DNA from: an uncultured Clostridia bacterium
GTDB taxonomy: Bacteria > Bacillota > Clostridia > Oscillospirales > Acutalibacteraceae
NCBI GenBank assembly: GCA_946539105.1
Contig: CAMNHG010000016.1
Span: forward strand, 1-20,886
Length of the DNA stretch: 20,886 nucleotides
Reading direction: 5' to 3'
Position numbers and translations under genes: made by a program. The notes beneath the pieces were generated by a model. That model saw nothing but the letters and a program-made list of their open reading frames with translations, did no database searches and was not told where the DNA came from. How positions within the stretch are numbered: the stretch's first letter is position 1; every line of letters begins with the position of its first letter. Below are positions 6,400-12,855 of this stretch, in pieces.

Positions 6400-7518
6400 G
6401 TGGTTGGCTGGTACATCTTAATCGGAATAATCCTGTTTATTGTGCTGATTTTGATTATCCCGGTCGGTGTGGACGTATCGTTTGACAAGGAGCTTAAGGT
6501 AAATCTAAGGATAGCTTTTTTGTCAATTCCGGTCTTACCGCCGAAGCCCAAAAAAGAAGAAAAACCAAAAAAAGAGAAGAAAAAGAAAAAAGAAGAAAAG
6601 CCAAAGGAAGAAGAGCCGAAAGAAAAAAAGCCCAATATTATTAAAGAAAAGGGCATTTCCTGGCTTATGGATGTAATCCGCCAGGCTGCGGCGATTGCGG
6701 GCGGAATGTTAAAGAGCTTTTTTAAGCACCTTGTATTAAAAAAGTTTTACATCAGCATTACCTACGCAGGTGAAAATGCTGAGGACACCGCCGTAAAATA
6801 CGGTTACTTTTGTTCGTCGGTATATCCCGCGGTCAGCGTTTTGGTAAGCGTAGCCAAGTGCAGAAACTACGCGGTTGATATTTCGCCTAATTTTATAAAC
6901 GGCGAAAAATCGGTATTTGATATTGATATTTCGCTCAGAATCAGAATTTTTTGGATTGTTGCTCTGGTGTTCAAACACGGCTTTAAGGTGATAAAGCTGC
7001 TGATTAGCTTGCGCAGGGGCAAAAAAGAAGAAGCAGAAAAAATTATGTCCGAGATTGATCCGGACTTTAAAAAAGGAGAATATAGTATGGACCATCCTAT
7101 CGGTAACTTAATGAACGTAACAATGGACAAAATCAAAGAGATGGTTGACGTTAACACTATCGTCGGCGAACCTATCACGTCTTCAGACGGAACGCTTATT
7201 ATTCCCGTGTCAAAGGTGAGCTATGGTTTTGCTTCCGGCGGTTCGGACCTTCCTACAAAGAAAGAGAATAAGGACTGCTTTGGCGGCGGTAGCGGTGCAG
7301 GCGTTACAATTCAGCCTGTTGCCTTCCTCACTGTTTATCAGGGCGATGTACGCCTTATTAACGTTGACGGCAACAACACCGGACTCGACCAGATTATCGG
7401 TATGGTTCCCGATGTTGTCGGCAAGGTAAAGGGAGTAATTGAAAACCGCAAGAATAAAAAAGCTCAGAAATCCGGCAACGACTTCGCCGAGATTACCGTA
7501 GACGACGTAGACGTCTGA
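6400..7518 (+). CDS. DUF2953 membrane protein fused in frame to GerW/YtfJ
   Basis: The likely start is the GTG at 6400, seven bases after AGGAGGG (6386-6392); the TTG at 6394 is too close to it. The 372-residue product starts with a membrane helix (about 4-22), then a Lys/Glu-only tract (about 46-78), then the DUF2953 part up to about 229, with a hydrophobic segment near 182-190. From residue 230 (MDHPIGNLMN) the sequence is a complete GerW/YtfJ domain with CFGGGSGAGV and the usual C-terminal helix. In relatives, as I know the family, these are two adjacent genes; here no stop separates them. GerW is a spore protein needed for germination steps in Bacillus; DUF2953 has no known role. An internal start may also yield GerW alone. 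Confidence 0.85.
   Translation: MVGWYILIGIILFIVLILIIPVGVDVSFDKELKVNLRIAFLSIPVLPPKPKKEEKPKKEKKKKKEEKPKEEEPKEKKPNIIKEKGISWLMDVIRQAAAIAGGMLKSFFKHLVLKKFYISITYAGENAEDTAVKYGYFCSSVYPAVSVLVSVAKCRNYAVDISPNFINGEKSVFDIDISLRIRIFWIVALVFKHGFKVIKLLISLRRGKKEEAEKIMSEIDPDFKKGEYSMDHPIGNLMNVTMDKIKEMVDVNTIVGEPITSSDGTLIIPVSKVSYGFASGGSDLPTKKENKDCFGGGSGAGVTIQPVAFLTVYQGDVRLINVDGNNTGLDQIIGMVPDVVGKVKGVIENRKNKKAQKSGNDFAEITVDDVDV
7072..7089 (+). promoter_or_regulatory. Internal ribosome binding site and ATG for GerW
   Basis: AAAGGAGAA at 7072-7080 sits eight bases (counted from GGAG) before the in-frame ATG at 7087, exactly where GerW-family proteins begin (MDHPIGNLM). This is the normal layout of a separate gene start, kept inside a longer open reading frame. 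Confidence 0.65.
7087..7518 (+). CDS. ytfJ: GerW/YtfJ sporulation protein from an internal start
   Basis: If translation starts at the internal ATG, a 143-residue protein of the usual GerW/YtfJ size results. It has the family start MDHPIGNLMNVTMDKIKEMV, the NTIVGEPI segment, the Gly-rich CFGGGSGAGV stretch near residues 64-73 and a terminal basic helix. In Bacillus subtilis ytfJ is expressed in the forespore under sigma-F. The same bases also form the end of the longer DUF2953 fusion, so both forms may be made. Its presence supports a spore-forming host. Confidence 0.6.
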   Translation: MDHPIGNLMNVTMDKIKEMVDVNTIVGEPITSSDGTLIIPVSKVSYGFASGGSDLPTKKENKDCFGGGSGAGVTIQPVAFLTVYQGDVRLINVDGNNTGLDQIIGMVPDVVGKVKGVIENRKNKKAQKSGNDFAEITVDDVDV

Positions 7519-7561
7519 TTAAGGCATCATCACACAGCCGAATTGTAAGAATTTGCCTTAA
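7519..7561. repeat. Inverted repeat after GerW
   Basis: TTAAGGCA (7519-7526) and TGCCTTAA (7554-7561) are perfect 8-base inverted arms around 27 bases, beginning directly after the stop codon. There is no T run, so it is not a typical terminator. Confidence 0.5.
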
Positions 7562-7569
7562 GAATACAG

Positions 7570-7606
7570 TAAACACACCCGGCATATAATTTATGGGGTG
7601 TGTTTA
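7570..7606. promoter_or_regulatory. Inverted repeat covering the ribosome binding region of the dacF-like gene
   Basis: TAAACACACCC (7570-7580) and GGGTGTGTTTA (7596-7606) are perfect 11-base arms whose right arm ends on the A of the ATG. The GGGGTG ribosome binding site (7595-7600) lies in the right arm and a TATAAT (7585-7590) in the loop. As RNA it would hide the start; as DNA it could be an operator around a -10 box. Confidence 0.5.
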
Positions 7607-8739
7607 TGAAAAAAATAATATGCGTTTTAATCTGTGCCGCAATAACAGCGTGCGCGGCAATTCCTGTGTATGCACGCGAGGCTTCCGATTCTGAAACTCC
7701 CGGAACCTCAGCGGCGGCTTTTGTGCTGTACTGTCCGCTGAACGGCAGAATAATTCTTTCAAAGAATGAAAATTCACGCAAAAAGCCTGCCAGCACAACT
7801 AAGCTGCTGACTTCTCTTATCGCGCTTGAACAGGCGGCAAGGGGCAACAGCACTGTTACCTTTACAGAGAAGATGACTGCCGAGGGCAGCTCAATGTATC
7901 TCGAGTACGGCGATACCGTAAAGCTCAGCGACCTCGCGGCCGGTATGATGATGTGCTCGGGTAACGATGCCGCAAACGCCGCGGCAATTTCAATCTCGGG
8001 AAGCTATGAGAAGTTTTCAAAGCTGATGAACTCGCGCGCTCAAAGCATAGGGATGAAAAACACCCACTTTGTCACCCCGAGTGGACTTGACGACGATAAC
8101 CACTACACTACCGCGTATGATATGGCACTGCTGATGTCGGAGGTTCTCGGGAATAAACAGCTTTCGGAGCTGATTTCGCAAAAAAGCTCGACGGTTGATT
8201 TTGTCAAGCCTGAAAAGCATATGACCTATACCAACCACAACAGGCTGTTGTCGATGTACGAATACTGTGTAGGCGGCAAAACCGGCTATACCGACGCCGC
8301 CGGCAGGTGTCTTGTCACGGCTTCAAGGCGCGATAATCTCACGCTTATCTGTGTTACGCTCGACGATAAAAACGACTGGAAAGACCATGTAGCTCTGTAC
8401 GAGTACGGTTTTTCCAAGCTGGGCTGTTATAAGGATTCAGCGTTTTCCGCGGAAATTCCCGTTGCGGGCGGAGAGACAGGTAACGTAACCGTATGCGCGG
8501 ATAACGCCTGCGAGCTTGTCGTAAACAAGGGCGATGAGAGTAAAATAAAACGCAAAGTCAAGCTCGACAGCTTTTTGTTCGCTCCCGTAAATCAGGGCGA
8601 TACCGTGGGCGAAATCGAATACAGTCTAAACGGAAAAACGCTGAAAAAAGCAGAACTAAAGGTTCGAAACAGCGCGGAATACAAGAGCGTCAAAAAGGGA
8701 CTGCTCGAAATAATAAAGGAACTGTTTTTTAATGGATAA
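7606..8739 (+). CDS. dacF: Serine-type D-alanyl-D-alanine carboxypeptidase (DacF-like)
   Basis: This penicillin-binding protein of the PBP5 class removes the terminal D-Ala from peptidoglycan stem peptides outside the membrane. The 377-residue product has a signal peptide (1-23, VYA end), the catalytic SxxK as STTK (63-66), SGN (118-120) and KTG (225-227), all intact. A C-terminal beta domain (about 265-350) and a terminal hydrophobic helix near 362-376 fit membrane attachment of the class. The ATG at 7606 is preferred over the GTG at 7600. It overlaps rluB by eight bases. Position after gerW resembles the sporulation-linked dacF setting, but a vegetative role (dacA/dacB-like) is equally possible. 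Confidence 0.9.
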   Translation: MKKIICVLICAAITACAAIPVYAREASDSETPGTSAAAFVLYCPLNGRIILSKNENSRKKPASTTKLLTSLIALEQAARGNSTVTFTEKMTAEGSSMYLEYGDTVKLSDLAAGMMMCSGNDAANAAAISISGSYEKFSKLMNSRAQSIGMKNTHFVTPSGLDDDNHYTTAYDMALLMSEVLGNKQLSELISQKSSTVDFVKPEKHMTYTNHNRLLSMYEYCVGGKTGYTDAAGRCLVTASRRDNLTLICVTLDDKNDWKDHVALYEYGFSKLGCYKDSAFSAEIPVAGGETGNVTVCADNACELVVNKGDESKIKRKVKLDSFLFAPVNQGDTVGEIEYSLNGKTLKKAELKVRNSAEYKSVKKGLLEIIKELFFNG

Positions 8740-9478
8740 AAAAGAACCGATAAGACTTCAAAAGTTCATTTCCCAGTGCGGAGTCGCTTCTCGCAGAAAA
8801 GCCGAGGAGCTGATTTTGCAGGGAAAGGTAAAAATAAACGGAAAAACCGCAATCCTCGGCGACAAAGTGACCGATAAAGACAAGGTTTTTGTCAACGGCA
8901 AAAGGATTGTTATTCCGCGTAAGAGCTTCAGGTACATAATGCTCAACAAGCCGCGCGGATTTATCACTACAATGAACGACGAACGCGGCAGAAAATGCGT
9001 TGCCGAGCTTGTCAGCGGAGTAGGCGAGAGGGTATATCCCGTCGGCAGACTCGATAAGGATTCCGAGGGAATGCTGGTTTTCACCAACGACGGCGAGTTT
9101 GCAAACAAGCTGATGCACCCCCGCAACAGCGTGTATAAATTTTACCGCGTAACCGTCCGCCCCGATATCAACGAAGATCAGCTTGTAAAGCTCGAGACAG
9201 GCGTTGAGCTCGACGGAAAAAAGACCGCTCCGGCAATCGTCCACGTTATTCACAAGGAGCCCGGCAGGGTGGTGCTCGAGATGATACTTCACGAGGGCAA
9301 AAACCGTGAAATCCGCAGAATGTGCGACGCGGTCGGATTAGAGGTTGCAAGGCTCAAGCGCACCCAAATCGGCGGTGTGAAGATGGGTATGTTAAAGCAG
9401 GGTGACTGGCGCGACCTGACCGAGAAGGAGATCAAAAACCTTACGGCAAATCCCATTGTCAACGGCAGAATAATATAA
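8732..9478 (+). CDS. rluB: Pseudouridine synthase RluB/RsuA family
   Basis: This enzyme isomerises a specific uridine of ribosomal RNA to pseudouridine. The 248 residues begin with an S4 RNA-binding domain (about 6-62: IRLQKFISQCGVASRRKAEE), followed by the catalytic domain with GRLDKDSEGMLVFTNDG at 105-121, where Asp108 is the expected catalytic residue, and LHEGKNREIRRMC near 190. The start overlaps the end of the preceding gene, suggesting coupled translation. RluB acting on 23S rRNA is the usual assignment at this locus; target choice cannot be read from the sequence. Confidence 0.93.
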   Translation: MDKKEPIRLQKFISQCGVASRRKAEELILQGKVKINGKTAILGDKVTDKDKVFVNGKRIVIPRKSFRYIMLNKPRGFITTMNDERGRKCVAELVSGVGERVYPVGRLDKDSEGMLVFTNDGEFANKLMHPRNSVYKFYRVTVRPDINEDQLVKLETGVELDGKKTAPAIVHVIHKEPGRVVLEMILHEGKNREIRRMCDAVGLEVARLKRTQIGGVKMGMLKQGDWRDLTEKEIKNLTANPIVNGRII

Positions 9479-9504
9479 AAGCAATTTATTAACAGCAATT
9501 CGCA

Positions 9505-9536
9505 AGGCGTGGTTTTTTACCGCGCTTTTTTCTTTT
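9505..9536 (+). terminator. Intrinsic terminator after rluB
   Basis: GCGTGGT (9507-9513) pairs with ACCGCGC (9519-9525), one G-U pair, and is followed by TTTTTTCTTTT. It ends the operon begun at 4276. Confidence 0.8.
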
Positions 9537-9565
9537 GTTCAGAGCATAAAATTCAAAATTAAACC

Positions 9566-9594
9566 TTGTACTTTGACATATTTTGAGTTATAAT
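9566..9594 (+). promoter_or_regulatory. Promoter of the carboxyltransferase operon
   Basis: TTGTAC at 9566-9571 and TATAAT at 9589-9594 are 17 bases apart. A perfect TTGACA at 9573-9578 overlaps; its partner at 17 bases would be TACATT (9596-9601), so two overlapping promoters are possible. The leader to the ATG at 9662 is about 60 bases. Confidence 0.6.
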
Positions 9595-9661
9595 ATACAT
9601 TAGATTAAAATGTATTATGAGAAGTTTGGCTTCTAAGCACATAGAAATCGGAGGAATCAAA

Positions 9662-10975
9662 ATGAGTATTGAAAAAATCAATGCCGCAAGGGAGCAAATT
9701 GCTTCTACTTCCGCCTATAAGACTCTTACAGAGTTTTTTGACGAGGGGAGCTTTTGCGAGCTTGACGCTTTTGTAAAATCAGGCGACGGTCTGGCGGAGG
9801 TAACCGCCGGCAGCGGTACGGTTGAGGGTATGCCTGTTTACGCGTTTGCTCAGAACAGCGATATTTCAGGCGGAGCTTTAAGCACAGCACAGGCTAAAAA
9901 GCTAAAAAAGCTGTATTCGCTCGCGCTCAAAACCGGCGCGCCGGTGTTTGGCTTTTACAGCAGTATCGGCGGCAGACTTAAGGAGGGCACAGACCTTCTC
10001 GGTGGCTGCGGCGAGGTGCTTAAACTCGCTTCAAAGGCTTCGGGTGTGGTTCCGCAGGTGTCCGTAGTGCTCGGCGATTGTCTCGGCACAAACGCGCTCA
10101 GCGCGGTCAGCGCGGATTTTGTAATTATGAGCGAAAAGGCTCAGCTAAGCCTTGATGTTACCGGCAAGAACGCCGACTTGGATTTTAACTTTTCACACGG
10201 CAACGTTGCAATAAAGGCAGAGGACAGCGCGGACGCTGTCGCTCAGGCGCGTAACCTTGTGCCTTACCTGCCTTCAAATAACCTTGTTCCTGCCGCTGAG
10301 GCAGAGGCAAACGAGCCCGACGGACTTTCGGGCAAGTGCATTGTCAGCAAGCTGGTTGACGGCGGTTCAAAGCTAAGACTTTTCGAGGGCTTCGGCGACA
10401 ACACGCGCGTAAGGCTTGCAAGACTTAACGGTCAGGTTGTGGGCGTTGTTCGCACAACAGGCGGCAAGCTGGACTGCAAGTCGGCTCAGAAGGCGGCAAA
10501 GTTTGTTCGCTTCTGCGACGCATTCTCAATTCCCGTAATCACCTTTGCGGACTGCGAGGGCTTCGAGTGTCTTAAGGGCGCGGCAAAGCTTACAGCGGCT
10601 TACGCTGAGGCTACTACGATTAAAATTTCGGTGATCGTAGGCAAGGCTATCGGTTCGGCTTACATAGCCCTTGCCGGCACAGGCGCGAATGCTGACGTTG
10701 TTTACGCGCTGCCGGACGCGGTTGTTTCTCCGGTGAATACCGAGGCTGCGGCTTTCATTATGTCACCCGATACAATGAATGTTCCCGCAACTGAACAAAA
10801 GGCGGTTGCCGATAAGTTTGCGGAGGAGAACCTCTCTGCTTTCAACGCCGCTCAGAACGGCTATATTGACGGTATCTTTGCCGAGGAAGAGCTCAGAGAC
10901 GCGCTTGTTTCCGCGCTCGATATGCTCGCCGGCAAGAGAGTACCGACCGTCGCTAAAAAACACAGTACAATATGA
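9662..10975 (+). CDS. Carboxyl transferase subunit, 12S/MmdA-like, divergent
   Basis: The ATG at 9662 follows GGAGGAAT; an upstream in-frame ATG at 9617 has no such site. The 437-residue protein has the two crotonase-like halves of acyl-CoA carboxyltransferases, which move a carboxyl group between an acyl-CoA and carboxybiotin. The first half carries GGRLKEGTDLLGG near 107-119, a position where MmdA-type proteins have GGARIQEG; the second has TFADCEGF, then KAIGSAYIALAG, where the family usually has KAYGGAY. It is about 70 residues shorter than typical MmdA/PccB (about 510), and several glycine-rich motifs are changed. It heads an operon with a biotin carrier and a 5S-like subunit. Substrate (methylmalonyl-CoA, malonyl-CoA or other) cannot be fixed. 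Confidence 0.85.
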   Translation: MSIEKINAAREQIASTSAYKTLTEFFDEGSFCELDAFVKSGDGLAEVTAGSGTVEGMPVYAFAQNSDISGGALSTAQAKKLKKLYSLALKTGAPVFGFYSSIGGRLKEGTDLLGGCGEVLKLASKASGVVPQVSVVLGDCLGTNALSAVSADFVIMSEKAQLSLDVTGKNADLDFNFSHGNVAIKAEDSADAVAQARNLVPYLPSNNLVPAAEAEANEPDGLSGKCIVSKLVDGGSKLRLFEGFGDNTRVRLARLNGQVVGVVRTTGGKLDCKSAQKAAKFVRFCDAFSIPVITFADCEGFECLKGAAKLTAAYAEATTIKISVIVGKAIGSAYIALAGTGANADVVYALPDAVVSPVNTEAAAFIMSPDTMNVPATEQKAVADKFAEENLSAFNAAQNGYIDGIFAEEELRDALVSALDMLAGKRVPTVAKKHSTI

Positions 10976-10999
10976 GATTAAATAAAGGGGTAATTAGCT

Positions 11000-11362
11000 A
11001 TGAAGAATTTAAGAATTACAGTAAACGGCACAGCCTATGACGTACAGGTTGAGGAGCTCGGCGAATCCGCTGCTCCGGCGGCCGCAGCTGCTCCCGCGGC
11101 AAAGCCCGCGCCTGCCGCAAAGCCTGCCGCTCCCGCAGGAGCAAAGGGCAGTGTAGAGATTAAAGCTCCTATGCCCGGTACTGTAGTAAACGTTGTAGTA
11201 AGTGCCGGTCAGGCTGTTAAGTCCGGCGATGACCTTGTGTTTATCGAGGCTATGAAGATGGAAACTCCCGTTAAAGCTCCGCAGGACGGCACCGTAGCGA
11301 CAGTTGAGGTTGCCAAGGGCGAAGCTGTTGATTCGGGCAGGGTGCTCGTAACACTTAATTAA
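11000..11362 (+). CDS. Biotin carboxyl carrier protein (1.3S/GcdC-like)
   Basis: This 120-residue protein carries the biotin that shuttles CO2 between the two carboxyltransferase subunits. It has a short N-terminal part, a flexible Ala/Pro/Lys linker (about 24-49) and a biotinyl domain (51-120) with EAMKMET, in which Lys86 is the biotinylation site, and the mirrored KAPMPGTV and KAPQDGTV strands. It starts 24 bases after the carboxyltransferase gene with AAGGGG upstream. Such a separate carrier is typical when the 5S-like subunit lacks its own biotin domain, as here. Confidence 0.95.
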   Translation: MKNLRITVNGTAYDVQVEELGESAAPAAAAAPAAKPAPAAKPAAPAGAKGSVEIKAPMPGTVVNVVVSAGQAVKSGDDLVFIEAMKMETPVKAPQDGTVATVEVAKGEAVDSGRVLVTLN

Positions 11363-11375
11363 GGGGATACTGCAA

Positions 11376-12779
11376 ATGGCAAAAAAGATTAAAATTACAG
11401 AGACAGCTCTGCGCGACGCGCACCAGTCGCTTATCGCAACAAGAATGACGACAGAGGATATGCTTCCGATCCTTGATAAGCTCGATAAAATCGGATATTA
11501 TTCACTGGAGTGCTGGGGCGGAGCAACATATGACGCCTGCCTGCGCTTCCTCAACGAGGACCCGTGGCAGAGGCTCAGAACCATCAAGGAGCATTGTCCC
11601 AACACAAAGCTGCAGATGCTTTTCAGGGGACAGAATATGCTCGGCTACCGTCACTACGCCGATGACTGCGTTGAGTATTTGGTGCAGCGTTCAATCGCCA
11701 ACGGCATTGACATTATCAGAATTTTCGACGCGCTTAACGATATTAAAAACCTGAAAACCGCTATAAACGCCGCCAACAAAGAGGGCGGTCACGCTCAAGT
11801 CGCAATCAGCTACACCACCGGTCCTGTTTTTACCGACGAGTACTATGTGGAGTACGCTAAGAGGATTGCGGACGCTGGCGCGGATTCAATTTGCATTAAG
11901 GATATGGCCGCACTGCTCACCCCGAGCAGAACCGAAAGCCTTGTAAAGGCGATTAAAACCGCTCTGCCCGAGATGCCTTTGCAGATTCACACTCACTACA
12001 CCTCTGGACTTGCCTCTATGTGCCTGTTAAAGGCTGTCGAGGCAGGTGCTGACGCAATCGACACCGCAATCAGTCCGCTTGCTCTGGGTACATCGCACGC
12101 ACCTACCGAGTCAATGGTAGCGGCTCTTGAGGGCACTGAGTACGACACAGGTCTTAGCATCCGCGAGCTTGCGGAAATCCGCGCATACTTTATGACTCTG
12201 CGCGAGAAATACATCAAGAGCGGCTTGCTCGATCCCAAAATGCTCGCGACCGACGCAAAGGCGCTTATCTACCAGGTTCCCGGCGGAATGCTCTCAAACC
12301 TGCTTTCTCAGCTTAAGCAGGCAGGCAAGGAGGATAAGCTGAACGAGGTGCTCGAGGAAGTACCGCGCGTGCGTGAGGATTCAGGTTATCCGCCGCTCGT
12401 AACTCCAACCTCGCAGATTGTCGGCACTCAGGCTGTGTTCAACGTAATCACAGGCGAGCGTTACAGTATGTGTACCCAAGAATTTAAGGGAATGGTAGCA
12501 GGCGAATACGGTACAACTCCCATGCCGATTGACCCTGAATTTCAGAAGAAAATCTGCGGCGATATGGAGATTATCCACGGCAGACCTGCCGACAGGCTCG
12601 AGCCTGAGCTTGACAAGCTCAGAGGCGAGATTTCAGAGTGGATTGAGCAGGAGGAGGACGTATTGTCCTACGCCCAGTTCCCCAAGGTCGCGCTTGACTT
12701 TTTTGAAAAAAGGCGCAACGCAAGGGTAGGAATCAACGGAGAAAAACTTGATAAAGAGAAAATGATTCACCCGATGTAA
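11376..12779 (+). CDS. oadA: Oxaloacetate decarboxylase alpha / transcarboxylase 5S-like subunit
   Basis: The protein transfers carboxyl between oxaloacetate or pyruvate and biotin. The 467 residues contain a DRE-TIM-type barrel starting with ETALRDAHQSL (9-19), where Asp14 and His16 lie in the metal site, FRGQNMLGY (83-91), the carboxylated-lysine motif IKDMAALLTP with Lys175, and IHTHYTSG (204-211) with His205 and His207. A conserved C-terminal domain runs from about 300. It lacks the C-terminal biotin domain found in about 600-residue OadA forms, which the preceding gene supplies. No OadB or OadG membrane subunit is encoded in this window. AGGGGAT precedes the ATG. In Propionibacterium the same three-part set forms the soluble transcarboxylase. 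Confidence 0.9.
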   Translation: MAKKIKITETALRDAHQSLIATRMTTEDMLPILDKLDKIGYYSLECWGGATYDACLRFLNEDPWQRLRTIKEHCPNTKLQMLFRGQNMLGYRHYADDCVEYLVQRSIANGIDIIRIFDALNDIKNLKTAINAANKEGGHAQVAISYTTGPVFTDEYYVEYAKRIADAGADSICIKDMAALLTPSRTESLVKAIKTALPEMPLQIHTHYTSGLASMCLLKAVEAGADAIDTAISPLALGTSHAPTESMVAALEGTEYDTGLSIRELAEIRAYFMTLREKYIKSGLLDPKMLATDAKALIYQVPGGMLSNLLSQLKQAGKEDKLNEVLEEVPRVREDSGYPPLVTPTSQIVGTQAVFNVITGERYSMCTQEFKGMVAGEYGTTPMPIDPEFQKKICGDMEIIHGRPADRLEPELDKLRGEISEWIEQEEDVLSYAQFPKVALDFFEKRRNARVGINGEKLDKEKMIHPM

Positions 12780-12793
12780 TTGTTCGGTAAAAA

Positions 12794-12840
12794 CGGGCTG
12801 ACTCTAACTCGAACGAGCGAGGAGTCAGCCTTTACTTTTT
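12794..12840 (+). terminator. Terminator or attenuator between oadA and the NSS transporter
   Basis: GGCTGACTC (12796-12804) and GAGTCAGCC (12822-12830) make a perfect 9-base stem, followed by TTTACTTTTT. The next ribosome binding site, GAGGAGAGG, starts immediately at 12841, so no promoter fits between this hairpin and the next gene. Confidence 0.75.
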
Positions 12841-12855
12841 GAGGAGAGGTTATTT

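Noticed and set aside
6736..7178. Two overlapping minus-strand open frames opposite DUF2953-GerW
   Set aside because: Both are in antisense of the conserved fusion and overlap each other; no family features.
8729..9292. Minus-strand open frame of 187 codons opposite rluB
   Set aside because: It lies wholly on the antisense of a clear pseudouridine synthase, has no ribosome binding site and no recognisable domain.
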